Positions 1 through 14,116 of a stretch of DNA of 64,000 nucleotides are shown here, one piece after another. Below the pieces are notes generated by a model. That model ran no database searches and had not been told where the DNA came from. It saw only the letters and a program-made list of their open reading frames with translations. A program made the position numbers and the translations under genes. Within the stretch, counting starts at the first letter, position 1. Every line of letters begins with the position of its first letter. This DNA is from Aulostomus chinensis (Eukaryota > Chordata > Actinopteri > Syngnathiformes > Aulostomidae), in the NCBI GenBank assembly GCA_037954235.1, contig JBBMOA010000006.1, positions 26,942,541 to 27,006,540 of the forward strand, in the 5' to 3' direction.

Positions 1-3000
1 TATAGCTCTACCCTCTTTTAATAGCTGCTGTGGAGGTGCTCTAAATAACAAACAAAGCTAAATTATCCTTGTGCCACAAAGAGCACATGTTGTGTTTCAC
101 TTTGTAGTGCCTCCACAGTGTAACAGCTGGGACGAACAGGGCCAACACTGTCACCGTTAGTGCACCCTGACAGCCAGACGCCCGGTCTCAGCTGATCCTC
201 TGACAGACCCTGACTGTGCATTTGTATGAGTTGGAGAGAGCTCTGACCAAATTTTTGATCTGCATATGGTTATCAGGGCAGCAACTAAAACCACCAGCTC
301 TACACGGAGGTGGAGGTTTGGCTTGCGTTCACTGAAACATGGCTGAGCCTGTCCAAAAGACGCAAATTAGTGTCAGCTGTTGAGATCCTTGCAGACTTGA
401 GATGCACCTCCAAACTGAGAGCTGATTATGATCTGTTCTTTATTTTAGTGATTCTTCGGATGAAGTTTTCCAGATAGATAATGATCTATTCAGTGTTGTT
501 TCTATCTTACAGTTCTTTTCACTGGATGAGTGTGAGCAGAGAAACAGGCGAGCTAGAGGCTGCTGGAGTGCAGATTTGTGTCTGGGGCTAGGAGAAAAGG
601 CTCCTTCCTGTCTCTCACAGGATGTGGGGTATCCTGTCTGGAAACAGCAGAGAGGGGCGCCTGGCTTCAAAGGCAAAAGGAAATGGTCAGGGAACAGCGA
701 GGTAGGACGGGGGAGGAGGCTCATGAGTCCAGCGAATCAGCCCTGGAGCGTTGAGCGTGGCCTTTCAAGCTCTCTTCCGTGAATTCAACGCGTTTCAACA
801 TAAACTTGGCACAAACACCAAATGCATTAGTTACTTTTAGACACACACGTAAAAAAAAAAACTTGAACCGGACTCATTAGACATTTCAGACACGTTGTTA
901 ATCGTTCTACGACGCTCATAAGAAGATCTCAGCTCCCTGTAGACCCTTTGCTCTATTTACAAGTGAGGGGGCACTCTGAAAGGCATTTGCAAATCTTGAC
1001 TCTGAAAATATGTGCAGTTGGCAATGGGAGACGCACCCTGTTCCAATGGCATCTGAGTCACGCCATAGTCAGGGGCGAATGTGTCAAGAGGCATGTAGGC
1101 TGCACGCACATACACAGCAAACTAATGGGAGAGAAACGAAAAGTGTCAAATAATGGAAAGAGGGTAGGTGAAATGAGATTCCCTAATGACACCTGTGACA
1201 GCCAAGTAGGCTTTCAAACTCATCCCACTCTGCTTGAGTTTAATTCTTGTCTTGCAGGCTGACTCGCATGACATCAAAGGCTAAAGCTGAGAGAGGCAGA
1301 GCAGGAATCAAGTAATTATCACTTAAAAGATGAAACGTCTTTGCTTGCCTTCACTGTAAATCCTTTTCCTCTCCACATGTGTTTGACATTAGCTGTCCTG
1401 TGCCCCACATTGGTATCGACATCCTAAGACCACTAAAAGAGAGCCTGAGGCACAAGGAAGTCTATTTATAGACCTGGGTCACAACAAGCTAATTCGCCAG
1501 GTTCTCAGCAGAGATGGAGACTTGAGTTTTAAGTCGTACAAATGTGAGTTGAGACTTGCTGGAGACTTGTCCTCAAAAGACGTGACTGGAGAGAAATTCA
1601 GTGTTAACAACGCTGCTCGAATGTGAAGGTGCTATCTGACGAGCTGTCTGTATCCCAACATGTGTGTCTGGTCTCCTCGGCCACAGAGATACTGAAGCAC
1701 AAAAAAACAAAACTTGGGTCATACGAGTCAAACTGTACCAGGCGTCTGAGAATGCATTTTATAAGGCCAGTCGGTTGGGGTGCAACATTCGCTCAGCTGC
1801 ATCAGCTACAGTAAATGTTACCTAGCTTGCTACTACAGTAGCTTTATGTGATTGGATTAGTGTTTGCTGAATATTTTTAAGGGATTACTGTTTTCCAGTG
1901 CTGGCTTTTCTATGATGACTATAATTTAGCCACATTCCTGTGTCACCACCTGTTGGCTAATATTGAACTGAGTCAGAGACATAATTAGTGGAACTGGCAT
2001 AACTATATTTGGAGGGCAAGGGAAAAAGAGTGAGAGACTTGAGATCTGTCTTGGACTTGAGGCCAAAGACTGGAGACTTGACTCAGACCAGTAAGACTAG
2101 ACGGAAAATCTCTGGTTAATGGTGGAAGTGCTGTTCTCTAAAAAATGCATCCGTCATCGCAGATAAATCCCTCATCTATGCTGTTATTATTATCAATATG
2201 CTGCTTTGCAATGATTAGTTCATCGTTTCTGTACTTGGAGATCATACTTTTACATATCTTAGGAGAAAGAAGATGAGCTGAGAGAAAATTAAAACAAGCA
2301 GCACAGTTGGTTGACAGTTTTAAATTATGTTGCACTTACAATCTTATTAAACATACAGTCTGTAGATAATTAGGTTTACTGTGTGGAGGCAATGAAAACA
2401 AAAACAAATCTGGTTTATGTGCATTGTATCAACTTGATATGGTGAAAAGTGACACAGACAGAACAAGAACAGCATTTCTTAGGAGATTCGCCCGTGTTCC
2501 CCTGACTAACTCAAATGCTACAGTATATTCACTCGCTTTTTAACGACTGCTCCTTTTAACCCTTAAGGCCTCAGTCAAATTTACCCCTAAAAATTCTGCT
2601 TCCACTTTGTTCACCATCTAGTCACTGACTTGATCTGTCTGCTATTTGGTCCTGAGCTACGTAGAATGGCTTTAACTTGCAGCAGATGAAAACAAATCAA
2701 ACGTTATCAGCAACAATAAATATGGTGCCAAAACCAAAATATTGCTCTGAAAGAATCAAAAAACTCTTTGAATTAGTGAGGGGTACAAAAGAATTATGGG
2801 ACTATTTCCCCTGTGCTTCTCCACACGAGAGACTAACTCTTCAAATGAAAATTCTGATTGTATAAAACAGCTCAGAAGCTCCTAAGAGTCAAATAATTCC
2901 TTGTTGGCAGTTAACTGACAGAAATCACCATTTTGGAGGACTCATAACTTTGGGCCCAGTTTATAAAATCTGAACTCACACAGGTGCAATCTGGACAGTG

Positions 3001-3836
3001 TTAACATTCTGCTGCAATCCATTGCAATTTGATAATTCCAAGTCCACATCCATGACTTCCAATTTAAATTCATTCTAGTGCATCAGCTGGAAAACCTGGA
3101 TTCTTGCAGCAACCTGGTGTTTCTGAGTTACTTTTATCAAGCACAAATTAACAGAAACGGCAACCATAAATTGTCGCATCATGTTTTAAAAAACACAAAC
3201 ACCTGCAGAATAAAATAGAAACTGATGCAAAGGTTCTTCTACTCCAGTCACATATCTCAGCTCCAGTGTCACCATATTGCTGTGAGGTCAGGTGTCTTTA
3301 TTCTGGCGGTTAGGTAGATCGTGCCCGAGTTCCCAACTTGGAATTCATTTCTCCCCTCAGATCGTAACAACCTCCAGAAGTAAAACAATCCTGGCTGCAT
3401 GAACTTGATTTAGCTTATTTGATTTGATTTTTTTCTTTTTTACATTAGCAGGTGTGTTCTTATTTTACTGTCTGTCTAAGATAACTTGCTTGTGTCTGCT
3501 GCAAACTGTACTTGAATTTCACATCTTCACTTGTCCACAATACAGAAACCTTAAAGAATACAATAAAATTCATCAGGCAATAAACTTGACTGACCCAGAA
3601 AAGTAATAATATACGTCTGTTCACTTCGGTTCATTTACAGTCCAAAATCCACCAATGTTGCATGTGGTTCAACTGAAATTCTTGGCTGAAATCTTATTTG
3701 GTCTGTGGCTCTGAGATGGGGGAGTTAGTATTCACAGGAGAAGAAACATTGGAATAACAAAATGCTCTCGATGCCAGAAGCTCCTCGTAGATCCTGCCAG
3801 GGTGTCAACATGCCCCACAAGAATGTGCTGAGCTCC

Positions 3837-3840
<4 letters not shown>
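1..3840. other. Gene-free flank, no recognised feature
   Basis: The six-frame reading gives only short open frames without family resemblance, splice-site pattern or biased codon use. The DNA is AT-rich and mostly unique-looking. No RNA gene or clear transposon end was seen. Regulatory elements cannot be excluded because they would not be visible without alignment to other fish. Confidence 0.6.

Positions 3841-3900
<60 letters not shown>
3841..3900. repeat. (TG)30 microsatellite
   Basis: An uninterrupted run of TG units. Open frames across it (Thr-His or Cys-Val repeats) are artefacts of the repeat. Confidence 0.97.
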
Positions 3901-3902
<2 letters not shown>

Positions 3903-4800
3903 TGAGGGGTTTAGGATGTTAGGATGAGTCAGCTGGACCAGCAGTCTGAGACCTGAGACCAGGATCTCAGGTTCAAGGAGCTGCATAGTGCTCATCAACA
4001 GTAACAATACAGGTGGTAACGTGCATTTTAAAAAGAACCAGACACACACAACCTTTTAACCACTGTCACTCTTTAAGTTTCAAACAAATTAATTCCTCCA
4101 ACTCCTGTTAGAGCAGTTTAAAACCTGTTTTCATATCTTTCTGACACATTCTTTGTGAGTTGATTGCATCAGAAAATTGTTTAAGCAAAGTCATTCTGCA
4201 AGTATGAACACTCCACACACCAATAACTGCCCTGCAGCAAGGTGCACGCTTATTTTCTTAAGGTAATACGTCATTTACATGTCATTTCTTTTCATCTAAC
4301 GTTGAATCCTTTAACTCCATTTTGACTGGCAGCTGGTGGAGAGCAGCAGTGGTTCCTGTCTGTCTGGGGTGCCTCTGCAGGCCGTCTTGGCCCACACACT
4401 GCGGGGATGAGAAGTGTCATGGCAAGCTCACTATACTATCCTTTAACTCCCCCTCGTAACAGCCATCAGTCACAGTAGATTTGGTGAAGGTAGGGGTGCC
4501 CAAACGTGCATGTTTCTCTCGCACACATGTGAGGGTGTGTGTATGAGCACATGTTCTTAAAGCTATATGCACCCTCTTTGTCCAGCTTTCATTGGGACGG
4601 GTCAGTGTTCATAACAAGGGGAAATACAGTAACTGCTGTTAAGGATGCTGCTCTGCACAAAGACTGATTCACAGGGCTGGGAACATGTGTGCAACACATG
4701 CTGAAGCTTGAACGGAGTGAGAGCCACGGGCTGGATGGGCCCACAGAGATCTGGCTACAAACAGCCTCCACACATCGCCTCCACACATTGCCTCCATGCA

Positions 4801-4806
4801 CACACA

Positions 4807-4838
<32 letters not shown>

Positions 4839-4921
4839 TGCGCACATGTATATACAAACATGTTCCTCTGTATTCTCCTCTTATACAAGAGGCAGCATAC
4901 ATTACTTTAATCTCCAAGTAA

Positions 4922-4975
<54 letters not shown>

Positions 4976-5118
4976 TAAAGATGTCATGCTGAAGGGTGTC
5001 CAGTGATATCCAGTGTGTCTAAGTGTCTCAGAACACCCAGAAGGCTCACAGAGCTGATTACAGCTAATTGCCCCGGATGAAGCACAACAACTGCCATGCT
5101 GCCATTCAAAGGCCAAAC

Positions 5119-5149
<31 letters not shown>
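4801..5149. repeat. Cluster of three CA/GT microsatellites
   Basis: An interrupted CA/CG tract lies at about 4801-4850, a pure (GT)n at 4924-4974 and a (CA)n at 5122-5149. Alternating purine-pyrimidine DNA with CGCGCG inside the first tract could adopt Z-DNA. No gene is associated. Confidence 0.9.
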
Positions 5150-5150
<1 letters not shown>

Positions 5151-8100
5151 CGACGACCCCCTGGTTTTTACTAGTGCTGAAATGAGCTTTCTCATTGCAC
5201 CTCACCTGTCATTCCTGCTGGCCCCCTACTCTTGGCAGCACTAGGCCTATAGCTCCAACAGCTCTGCTAGATGACTGAGACGTTGCTGGAGACTATATGG
5301 GTTGGCCCGTGCTCAGACTGCTGAGGCTGCTTTTTTTCAGCAGTGGGGTTTTCCCCCCTTGCTGTGGTATTGATGGAATCTTAAAGATGCTTGTAGCCAG
5401 ATGTCTCAGGAGAGAAGAGGCAGCGTGCAGCCCTGTGCGGGGCCTGCAACATGCTTCAGCTCATTTAGGCTTCACAAATCCTGAAAAGCGTTCTCCTCGG
5501 TGATCCCCAGCCACCCCCCAAAATAAACATGAAATATTAAAAGATACTCCTAAAGTATACATAATACGCCAGGTGTGTGAGTGAGTGCGCTCTGTAAGTC
5601 CCACATAAATCCAAGAGGAGATTCATCAGCCGTCAAAGCTGCTGCTGTTGTTTGAATAATAATCAGCGCTTGGGCTTTGTTCAAGGAAAACGGATGGAAG
5701 CAGATGTTGTTTCTAGGATGTCCAGTGGACAGAAATAACATGAAGGGAGCAGGTTTGTTTATAGCAACTTCCTCAGCACAGTTCCTGTGCAAATAAAAAC
5801 CTTCCACCAAGGTAATCACGGTGACACATAAAGGCTTCATCCCTTCTCCAACCTGGCTAGTAGAGCACAGATCACATTCCTCTCCTCAGCGATGGTCTTT
5901 CATATCATATTTTTGCTTTTCCGCACCCTTTTTCACTAAGCTGCATGCATTCTCCTTCTGCCTCTTTTCCTTTTCTCTCCACATTTTTTTTATACCTCAT
6001 CTACTTTAGCTTTCTGTCTCCTGGACCTCTTTTCCTGTCAATCCTCTGGTCTTTCTCTTAGAGACCAGCCCGTGCTGACAGGAAGTGTGGCCTCCTCTGA
6101 GTTTGGGCCCATCAGTGTGGTGTTTATTGTCCTAGCTGCAGGGAATAAACATCATTGACTTGGAGTGCAAAGTCAAGGGCATCAGAGCCAGTAGAGGTGC
6201 AGGGGAGGGAGAGGAAGTAAAACAGGACCAAACTGGGTTGTATATTTGTTTAGTGTAGGGTGCAGGGCTGCCGACAGTTAGTGAGATGATCAAGAACACA
6301 CGGAAACATGAGGATGATTGCTGCGGCCCTCTACCCATTCTTCCAATTGTTCCCGGGGCACCTTATTATGCATCGCCTACATCCTCTTCTACACAATGTA
6401 GAATTGTCTGATTTGACACAGCAAATGTCTGTGCAAACGTTCCTCCATTTCTGCAACTCACCAAACATTTTCTCAGCTCAAATTCTTAGTTATATGAGCA
6501 TGAAGGCTCTAAATCACTCTGCCGTATGTGTAAAAGAGTGAGCAGACATGGACAATGAAAATGCTGGCATATGGCACCTTTCTCTCCTGGCTACTTCAGA
6601 GCAATAAAAAGGAAGTTAACGACTGAAAGTGTGTTCGTCCTTTGTAAAACGCCATGCAGTGAAGTTGAGGTTCCCTTGTCACAGCAGCGGGGAACAGGAG
6701 GCTGCAGGAATGTGCTCTGTCCACTTCCAGCTATGCAGAAGGGAGGGAGGAGGTGCCAGTTCCCACCAACGTGGAGGGTAGAGCAAACAAACCTCAACTC
6801 AATTTACATGCCACCTTATGAGCGGAAGAGTTTGCTCTTCTTAACTCTAACATGCATTGTGCATTACATTTCAGTTAGTGCGGTTTAATACTCCTGTGGC
6901 CACAATATACTCACCTTTGACAGCCAGAAAAGACTAACTTCAAGTGTCCGATGTGTCCAGTGTCTTTCAAAGATATTTTGAGTCTTGTGTTTTATTTTCT
7001 TCTTGATTTTATTTCCAAAGTATGTACAATATACATGCCCTTTTACGAGAGGAACCATAATAAAGAGAAGAGCCAGTTGTGTAAAAACAAAGAGAGAGAG
7101 AGAGAGAGAGGCAATAATAGTGGTTAAAAACGATGTGAAAACATCCTCAGGAAAGTTGAAATGATTCAAAATGATTGTCCTGAGTTCCAGCAAGGTAGAT
7201 GAGTTTGGATTTTTACACGACCTTGTGAGTTACTGAAGTTGCTACACTTGCTAGTAAAGGCAGTTCTTCCCACATCAGTTGTCTTTTGCATCAAAACTTC
7301 CAATAGATCTGCAGCAGAATACTGGGATGAGACATGATGAAATTTTACCAAAGGAAATAGGAGGTTAGGACATCTTTCAGACAGGAAATGTCAACTGACC
7401 AGTTTAGAAAGCAGTGGATGCACTGATTCAGCACCGTAGTAAACAACAGTATCATCTGCGTAAAGACAGATTTTACCATCAGTTTCTTGAGAACAGGATT
7501 TATTCTTTAGCTTTTCTGTCACTACAAAGCTGCTCACTCAGTTGAAGGTGAAAGAATCACCAACCATAACAATAACAGCCACCAACAAAAACAGCCAAGC
7601 AGCTTCAAGTAGCACCATAATCACGCTGTCAGAGAGATGAGAGTAATAATGTAAACCTTTAATTACACTGCTTTCCTTCAATTACTTCAATCAAGACCGC
7701 ATGGAGACGTCTTGAGGAGAGTCTGTCAATTCACACAGTTGTAAAGACACACAGAAACGTCTATAATGCTTTGCAAACCAAATCAATGTCAATCCTCGTG
7801 CAGTTAAAGTTAATTCCTATGGTTTGTGGTATTATAAAATGCCAAAAGCAGAAAACCAAAGGTGGCCAATAAGACAGAGCACCCACATTCAGCATGAGCC
7901 AAGAAATTATCTGTGTCATTAGGAAAAGAAAAGTTTTTCAGTTCTTAGTGACTTTAAAGATTAGACTCAGAAGAACAAACTCCCTTGATGCCATTTCCCC
8001 TCGTCTGAAATGAAAGCCATTTTTCACCCTGAAAAATGAAAGAACGCAGCAGAGTGTGGAAGCAGAACCCCAGCCACACTCAGATTAGTTACGCTGTGAG

Positions 8101-8941
8101 CAGCCAGAAAGAGTTGAACATTAATACTGCAATTTTACCTGCTGGAATCAAGTGCTTTAAATAAAATAAATGAGGTAATGACTTTAGTTGTTACTGTGAG
8201 AGATTTGTCACCAGGTTCAAGAAGCAGGTGGTGAAGTTAATGTATATATTTATGAGGTGCATTAAAAACACAAATCAGTCGTTTGGAGGTCTTTGTTTTA
8301 CAAGAAGTAATGTGTGTTTTCTTGTCTTTAGTTGGCGATGAATGAAACACTTAAATCTTTCAGTGGAGATTGGGCTGTCATCCAACTTTGTGTGACACAG
8401 AATTTGACACTTGAGAGTTCGTGTTTGCCAAAAGACGGAGAAAAAAAAAGAAAACGAAAAAAGAAATCACAAGGGGGCAGAAAATGCCTGTTTGATGAAA
8501 CTTTAAGAAAGTTTTTGTGGACATAAAGCGTGACATTGGGAGAAACTTGTTTAAGAAGGATTAGTGATACAATTGCTTTTGTCTTGTTGGATCCAAAGCT
8601 GCCATGCATGATGAATCCTTGAGAGGTAAATGATGCGAGACTATGAGAGTTTAGCTGCACTGGGGCTGAAGGGGAAAATCTCTATCATTTCATCTGCTGA
8701 GCTCTGTGACACTAATCAGGAAAATCTCCCTGAAGTGGAGAACCTGAGATGAAACCACAAAATGTCTGGAAGGAGTTGCCTCCAGGGGGGAGACCTGGGC
8801 TTCATCGCTTATGAGGACCTGCCCAAGATAGAGGCGCTGATTATTGCAAATGTAGGCTCTCTGGTTATCAAAACACATTTCTGTGCCTGGGAAAAAGAAA
8901 AAGATAGTGAGCTGTGGTGTCTGAAATGATAACTCAGGACT

Positions 8942-8942
<1 letters not shown>
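5150..8942. other. Gene-free stretch
   Basis: No gene or recognised element. A short (GA)n lies at about 7089-7109. All open frames are short and without recognisable domains. Confidence 0.55.

Positions 8943-9012
<70 letters not shown>
8943..9012. repeat. (GT)35 microsatellite
   Basis: A pure 70-bp dinucleotide repeat, one of the longest in the window. Confidence 0.97.
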
Positions 9013-9015
<3 letters not shown>

Positions 9016-10587
9016 ATGTGTGTCCGCAAGTCTTATCCCAGCTGTCCTGCCACTCTCAAATTTCTGAATTTTGGCTGTTGGGGTGAAATGGCCGAGGAAT
9101 GCTTTCATGTTTCTGCTTAGGAACTGGAATGGAAGTATTAAAGCAATCCAAAACATGGCCCTTATTTATTAAGTCATCTGTTTGCAATAAGCGAGTGTTA
9201 ATTAACAGCCGTGGGGAAATGACAGGCTGCACATATGAGAGGTTGGAGACACGTGGGGATCGGAGGATGCTATACTACTTACTGTCAGATGTTTCAAACG
9301 TGATTAAAGCTCGAATTACGTGAGAAAAAAAAAGGCAGAGTTCAGAAATCATTTTCACTTTCACAGTGTTTTCATTTAGGCTAATTTGCAGTATTTGTTT
9401 GCTGAGTGGAAAAGGAGGGTAAACATGAAGAGGCCGAGTTTCCTCTGTGTTTACTTTAACATGGGGGGAACAGCATCTGTCTGTGTATCGCTTATGACAG
9501 CAATTTTCTCAATCCCTGTGAGATGCATGGGAATGATTAAAGGGAAAATGTGCACTGTGGTGGTCACAGTTAATCTGGCAATCAGCAACAGGAAAATGAT
9601 GCCAGAGAGAGACTTTTTGTTCTGGACATTTTTCCTGCACCTGGATTCGTCCTGGTCGATGTAAAAACAAAAATAATTTACATAAATCACAATGTAATAT
9701 AGACTTTTCCGTTCTCTTTCATATTTCAATAACCAGATCCAGTTTGGTCAAGGGACAAACCAGTCTTTCTCCTCGGGAATGAGACCGTAAGACCTCCAAA
9801 CATGGACTCGGTTGTACTATTCAGACAACCATCAGCTATGAAAGAGGAAGCCTCCTCTTCCCATACCAGAGATTCCAGATTAAATCGGCTTCTGCAGTCT
9901 GGAGGAGCACATCAGCAGGCCACGAAGCATCAGGTAGCAAAGATAAAACCTCTTTCCTCAATTCTCATCTCTTCTGCACAACCAAACCTTTGAGTGCTTT
10001 CACACTGTCTGCTTCAAACCTGCGTTAATCCATGTTTGCACAGCTGCCTGCTTTCTCAATCTTTCTCCATGGCCATTTCTTATACACCCACTAAAGGAGA
10101 ATAACATTACAAAAGCCCCCAGGTACCACAGCCTCTGCTTAGCAGTGGAAGACAAGTAACCCAGACTGGACCACCGGACGTCCGCTCTCACGGATGGACC
10201 AGACAAGAGTTGTTGACAGAGAAATTTGAGGACGTCTTCACTGGAAGTCACTTTCCTGCACAAATTTAATCAACAGTAAGAATTCCCAGACAACCCCAAA
10301 GTCTTGGTTGATTGTTACTTTTACCATCAGCACTTTCTTCCAACCCGACAGGCTGTTGTCCAGCTCCCATGAACATGTGATTGTTTATGCAGCGCGCTGT
10401 GGAGTTGGAGGAAGCAGTAATCATATGACCGCGTGCAGTTTTCCTATTTTAGTCACATTATCAAGGGAGGTCGTACACATGCTAATTGCACGATGAAGTC
10501 CTACCAAACCTCACCTTCCAGCTGAAGACCTGCTGGAGCCCATCACTCACAAGAGTGAGGAGTCCCTGAGGGAAAGGACAGTTACCA

Positions 10588-10588
<1 letters not shown>
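9013..10588. other. Gene-free stretch
   Basis: Nothing recognisable. Only short open frames are present, with no splice or domain support. Confidence 0.55.

Positions 10589-10644
<56 letters not shown>
10589..10644. repeat. (AC)28 microsatellite
   Basis: A pure 56-bp AC run. Confidence 0.97.
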
Positions 10645-10647
<3 letters not shown>

Positions 10648-11204
10648 GCCCACCCCCACATCTTTAACTCTCCTCATGTCACACACACGTCTGCCTGTAA
10701 TGAAGCAGAGTAACGAGGAGTGTTTCCCTTTCTGAGTGAAGCCTGTGGGAGTTTGAGGAAGAAGCCACGCCTCTGCTCAGCCTGGTGAGACCACAATCAT
10801 GTACACACACTGAGTTGGGAATCTTTGATTTCATCCTGTAAATCTTTTTCAAACATGCTCTACATATCTCATTCTTGGTAACACAAAGGAGGGACATTGA
10901 ATGTGTGGTCCAGGAGCCCCCCCCACCAGATGATGCTGTGAGTTGTGTGACATTATTTATTCTATGGCGCTGATTTAATACCTCCTTAATGTTCCGGAGA
11001 GTTTGAGGCATTTATTTCACTGAACCAACAGCAACCCCAAATTCCTCAATGTGGCACATGAAGTATGCTAGCAAGGCACCCCCCCCGCCCTCCAGACTGG
11101 TGGGCACAAGAGAGGTGGTGATGGAAGTGGTCCCCCAAAGTCCTGCAGGGCCTCTATGTACTGCATGCCTGCCCTGTCCTTGATATGGCATCACAGAAGC
11201 TTAG

Positions 11205-11531
11205 AAAGATTTTTGGGGGGGGGTCACAAAGGTCATTAAGGGTGTGTTTTCCAGGACTTTTGAAAAGATGGACAACCAAGCCACCTTCTCCTGCTCCATC
11301 ATGGTGGTGACCATCCTAAAAACCATCAGGAAGATGCCCCACCATGAAGACCTGGTCCACCAGCTCACAAGCTTTGCCCCAGTGGTGCTGAGCCAGATAA
11401 CAGATGTCTGCATGGAGCATGTCCGTGGCCTGTTCTTTCCTGAGGATGCCCCCTCCACACCGAGACCCAGGAGAAGGAGAAGAAGCCTGCGAAGGACAAG
11501 ACCACCAGGGAAAAAGGGGGGGGGGGTCTAG
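11205..11531 (+). other. Unrecognised protein-like open frame, possible gene or transposon relic
   Basis: The + frame is open from about 11208 to the stop near 11529, with a Met at 11244 and another at 11268. It reads as a plausible amphipathic, helix-rich peptide (FEKMDNQATFSCSIMVV, then RKMPHHEDLVHQLTSF) ending in an Arg/Lys-rich tail encoded by purine-rich DNA beside a G-run. The opposite strand is also open over much of the same stretch, so codon bias alone does not settle the strand. Local G+C is higher than in the flanks. No promoter, splice pattern or known family was recognised. It could be a decayed transposon or retrocopy piece, or chance. Confidence 0.2.
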
Positions 11532-11639
11532 GTAGGTTGATCTTATAACAGTTTTACTGAATTGAATGAATAATATAACTTTTAATGATTTAAATCTGTT
11601 GTCATGTGTCACAGTGTTTAAATTATCTACCTATTAAAA

Positions 11640-14045
11640 TAAAAAAAAACACAACTTGAAAATTTTTGTTCCCTCAACTACTACAGCATTGAGAAACATC
11701 TTGAATTATGTTCAGGGTTCAGGTTTTGTGGGAGCCAGCCAGGTCAGAGCTCCCATGTAGAGGCCTACGTTAGATTTAATTTGGTTTTGTTTATTCAGCA
11801 GCAGCAGTTTGTTTAAGGGAGAAAACCCTTACCAAGAAATCAACCTTATTTTCGACAGTGATATCATCTATGTATTCGTGCTGTAGCATCTGTCCTACGT
11901 AGCTCATAGAAACAGCTAAAGGATCTTGTAGCACCATGTGTGGGGCCCTGGGGTCTTTAATCATATGGTTTAGCGTATTGAACATCAATAATAGATGATA
12001 AAGTAAAAAAAAACTCTTTGTTAATCTAGAATATATCATTTACATTTTGCTGGTGCCTCCACTTTGTAGAATATTTAGCTTCTTACTTTTATAATCAGAC
12101 TAACAATTTGTTAAGAGCTCTTCACCCCTTTCTATTTCTATTTTATTTTTTATAACAGCCTGGATAAGCTATAATCTAAACAAGTATGACCAAAATACAA
12201 TACTGCAATACAAAATATGAGTTTTAGTGAAAATGAAAAAAAAAAAAAAGAAGAAGTTTCAGGGTCCAAATTGACAGTTGAGTTTCCCTCATTCGCTCAC
12301 TCACAGGTTCACTCTGCAACTGATAAAAATAGTGTCCTTGAAACCAAAGTCAAATGTTGCAGGCACTCTGTGTTATTTTTTCCAAGTACGAGCCAATCAG
12401 AGGCAGAGTTGGGCTGTGGGCGGGTCTTCTGCTAATATGCATCCATTCGTACGATGATCATTTCCTGTACAGATGCAAAAGAATAATTTGATTTGCCTTC
12501 CATGTCGTGTCAAATGATGAGTTTAGGAGAACAAATGTGCTTCATCTATTGAATGCTGGGATTTTAACGTCAAAGATAAGAAATGTTAACATTATCTGCC
12601 AAATGTGTTTGCCGCTGTGATGGTTAGAGGTCGATGTGAGATTAGGGTTCTCTCTCAGCCAACACTCCTGATAAGAGCTCTGGGATATGCAAACACACTC
12701 ACTGCCAGTCTCGCTTCTGTTGCTCTTTCCTTCTCTGTCTCTGTCTGTGTGTCTGTCTCTCTCTCTCACACACACACACACACATACACATAGTAGAAAA
12801 ACAGGGATGTGCAATAACACTTTTGTCCATATTCCTGGAAGCTGTTGGAAATTAATCATGCCTGATTGGTCTTGAGCTCAGATAACACTGATAGTCAGGT
12901 TACTGTTTAATTTGCAACATCAGTCAAGGCAAGCGCCAAGGCTGGTTCAGAATCTGTTTTTTTTATTATTATTATTTTTCATTTTTAGATTTGACAGGCA
13001 TCTTGTTTTCCGTTCTCCTCCTGTCTCACCAGCAGTCAGCAACAGCCTCGCTGGCAGCTGCGTTTTTGGTTTGGCTGCAGGCACAGAAACACATGTGTTT
13101 GAGAAGAAGGCGGCGGCACTGACAAGGAAGGGTGTGGTAATAAATGTCCAAAATTCATGGCTAGGCTAGGCTGAAAGTTAAGTTTAGCCCACTTGAGCTG
13201 GCAACTGCCCGGGAGAATACAAGGCCATGCAACAATCATTTTGAGGTGGATGAAGGGAGGAGGAGGCTGGGGTATATCACGCTATCATGTCGTCTGCTTC
13301 TCTTTGGTGTTTATAAATGGCAATTGTGACTAATATGCACCGCTGTGACTGTGTAGACGTGTTAGAGAGTGTCCTGGGCCTGTAAGTGGACACCAGTGCT
13401 TCTGTCCTATGTAAACAGAACACATGATGTGCAGTAGAGCATATGAAGGATGGTTTAGATGGTGCAGACATACAGTGGCACTTACATAACATTTATTAAT
13501 ACCAACATGCATCCATGCATTCACTCTCGGACAGCAGGCACGTCTTTACCAAGGACAGAAACATCCCCACTCTCCTAAATACAGAGATAATACTCAAATA
13601 ATGATATTTTCACTGCAACACACACAAGAGATTATTTTTATTTATTTTGCAAAGATCAAGACTGGTTTCTTGTTCCCTACAAACACACTAGATTTTGTGG
13701 GTGAGAATTCCTCCCATTCCTGTTCTACTACTGGGAGTGTTTTACCTGGAATTAACCTGCTAGTAAAGTACACAATAAATCCAGAATGATAGATTGGGTG
13801 TTGTCTGATTTTTATCAAGTTTTTTGTTGTTTTTGTTAATCCAAACCATTGAGCCCAGTCCAAGCTTGTGTGGTGAACATGATTGCTCAGAGCTGATAAA
13901 TGATAAGTTATGAGCCAAACCAAAATAAATAAAATCTTTCAATTTAGTGCCAGAAACCAACATGGTTCTAAAATTAAAGCGATGGCTCAGTGTTTGTGTT
14001 TGTGGGCTGTCAGCGCTGGTGAAGCATGCCTGGCAGAGGCGCGGG
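11640..14045. other. Gene-free stretch with one small CT/CA repeat
   Basis: AT-rich DNA without recognised genes. A CT/GT-rich tract followed by (CA)n lies at about 12716-12790. Confidence 0.55.
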
Positions 14046-14116
14046 TGTTTATGAAGCTTCTTTCTCTCTTCTCAAGCTCTCCGGCTGCCCTGCTGCTGCT
14101 CCATGGCCTCTGCCTC

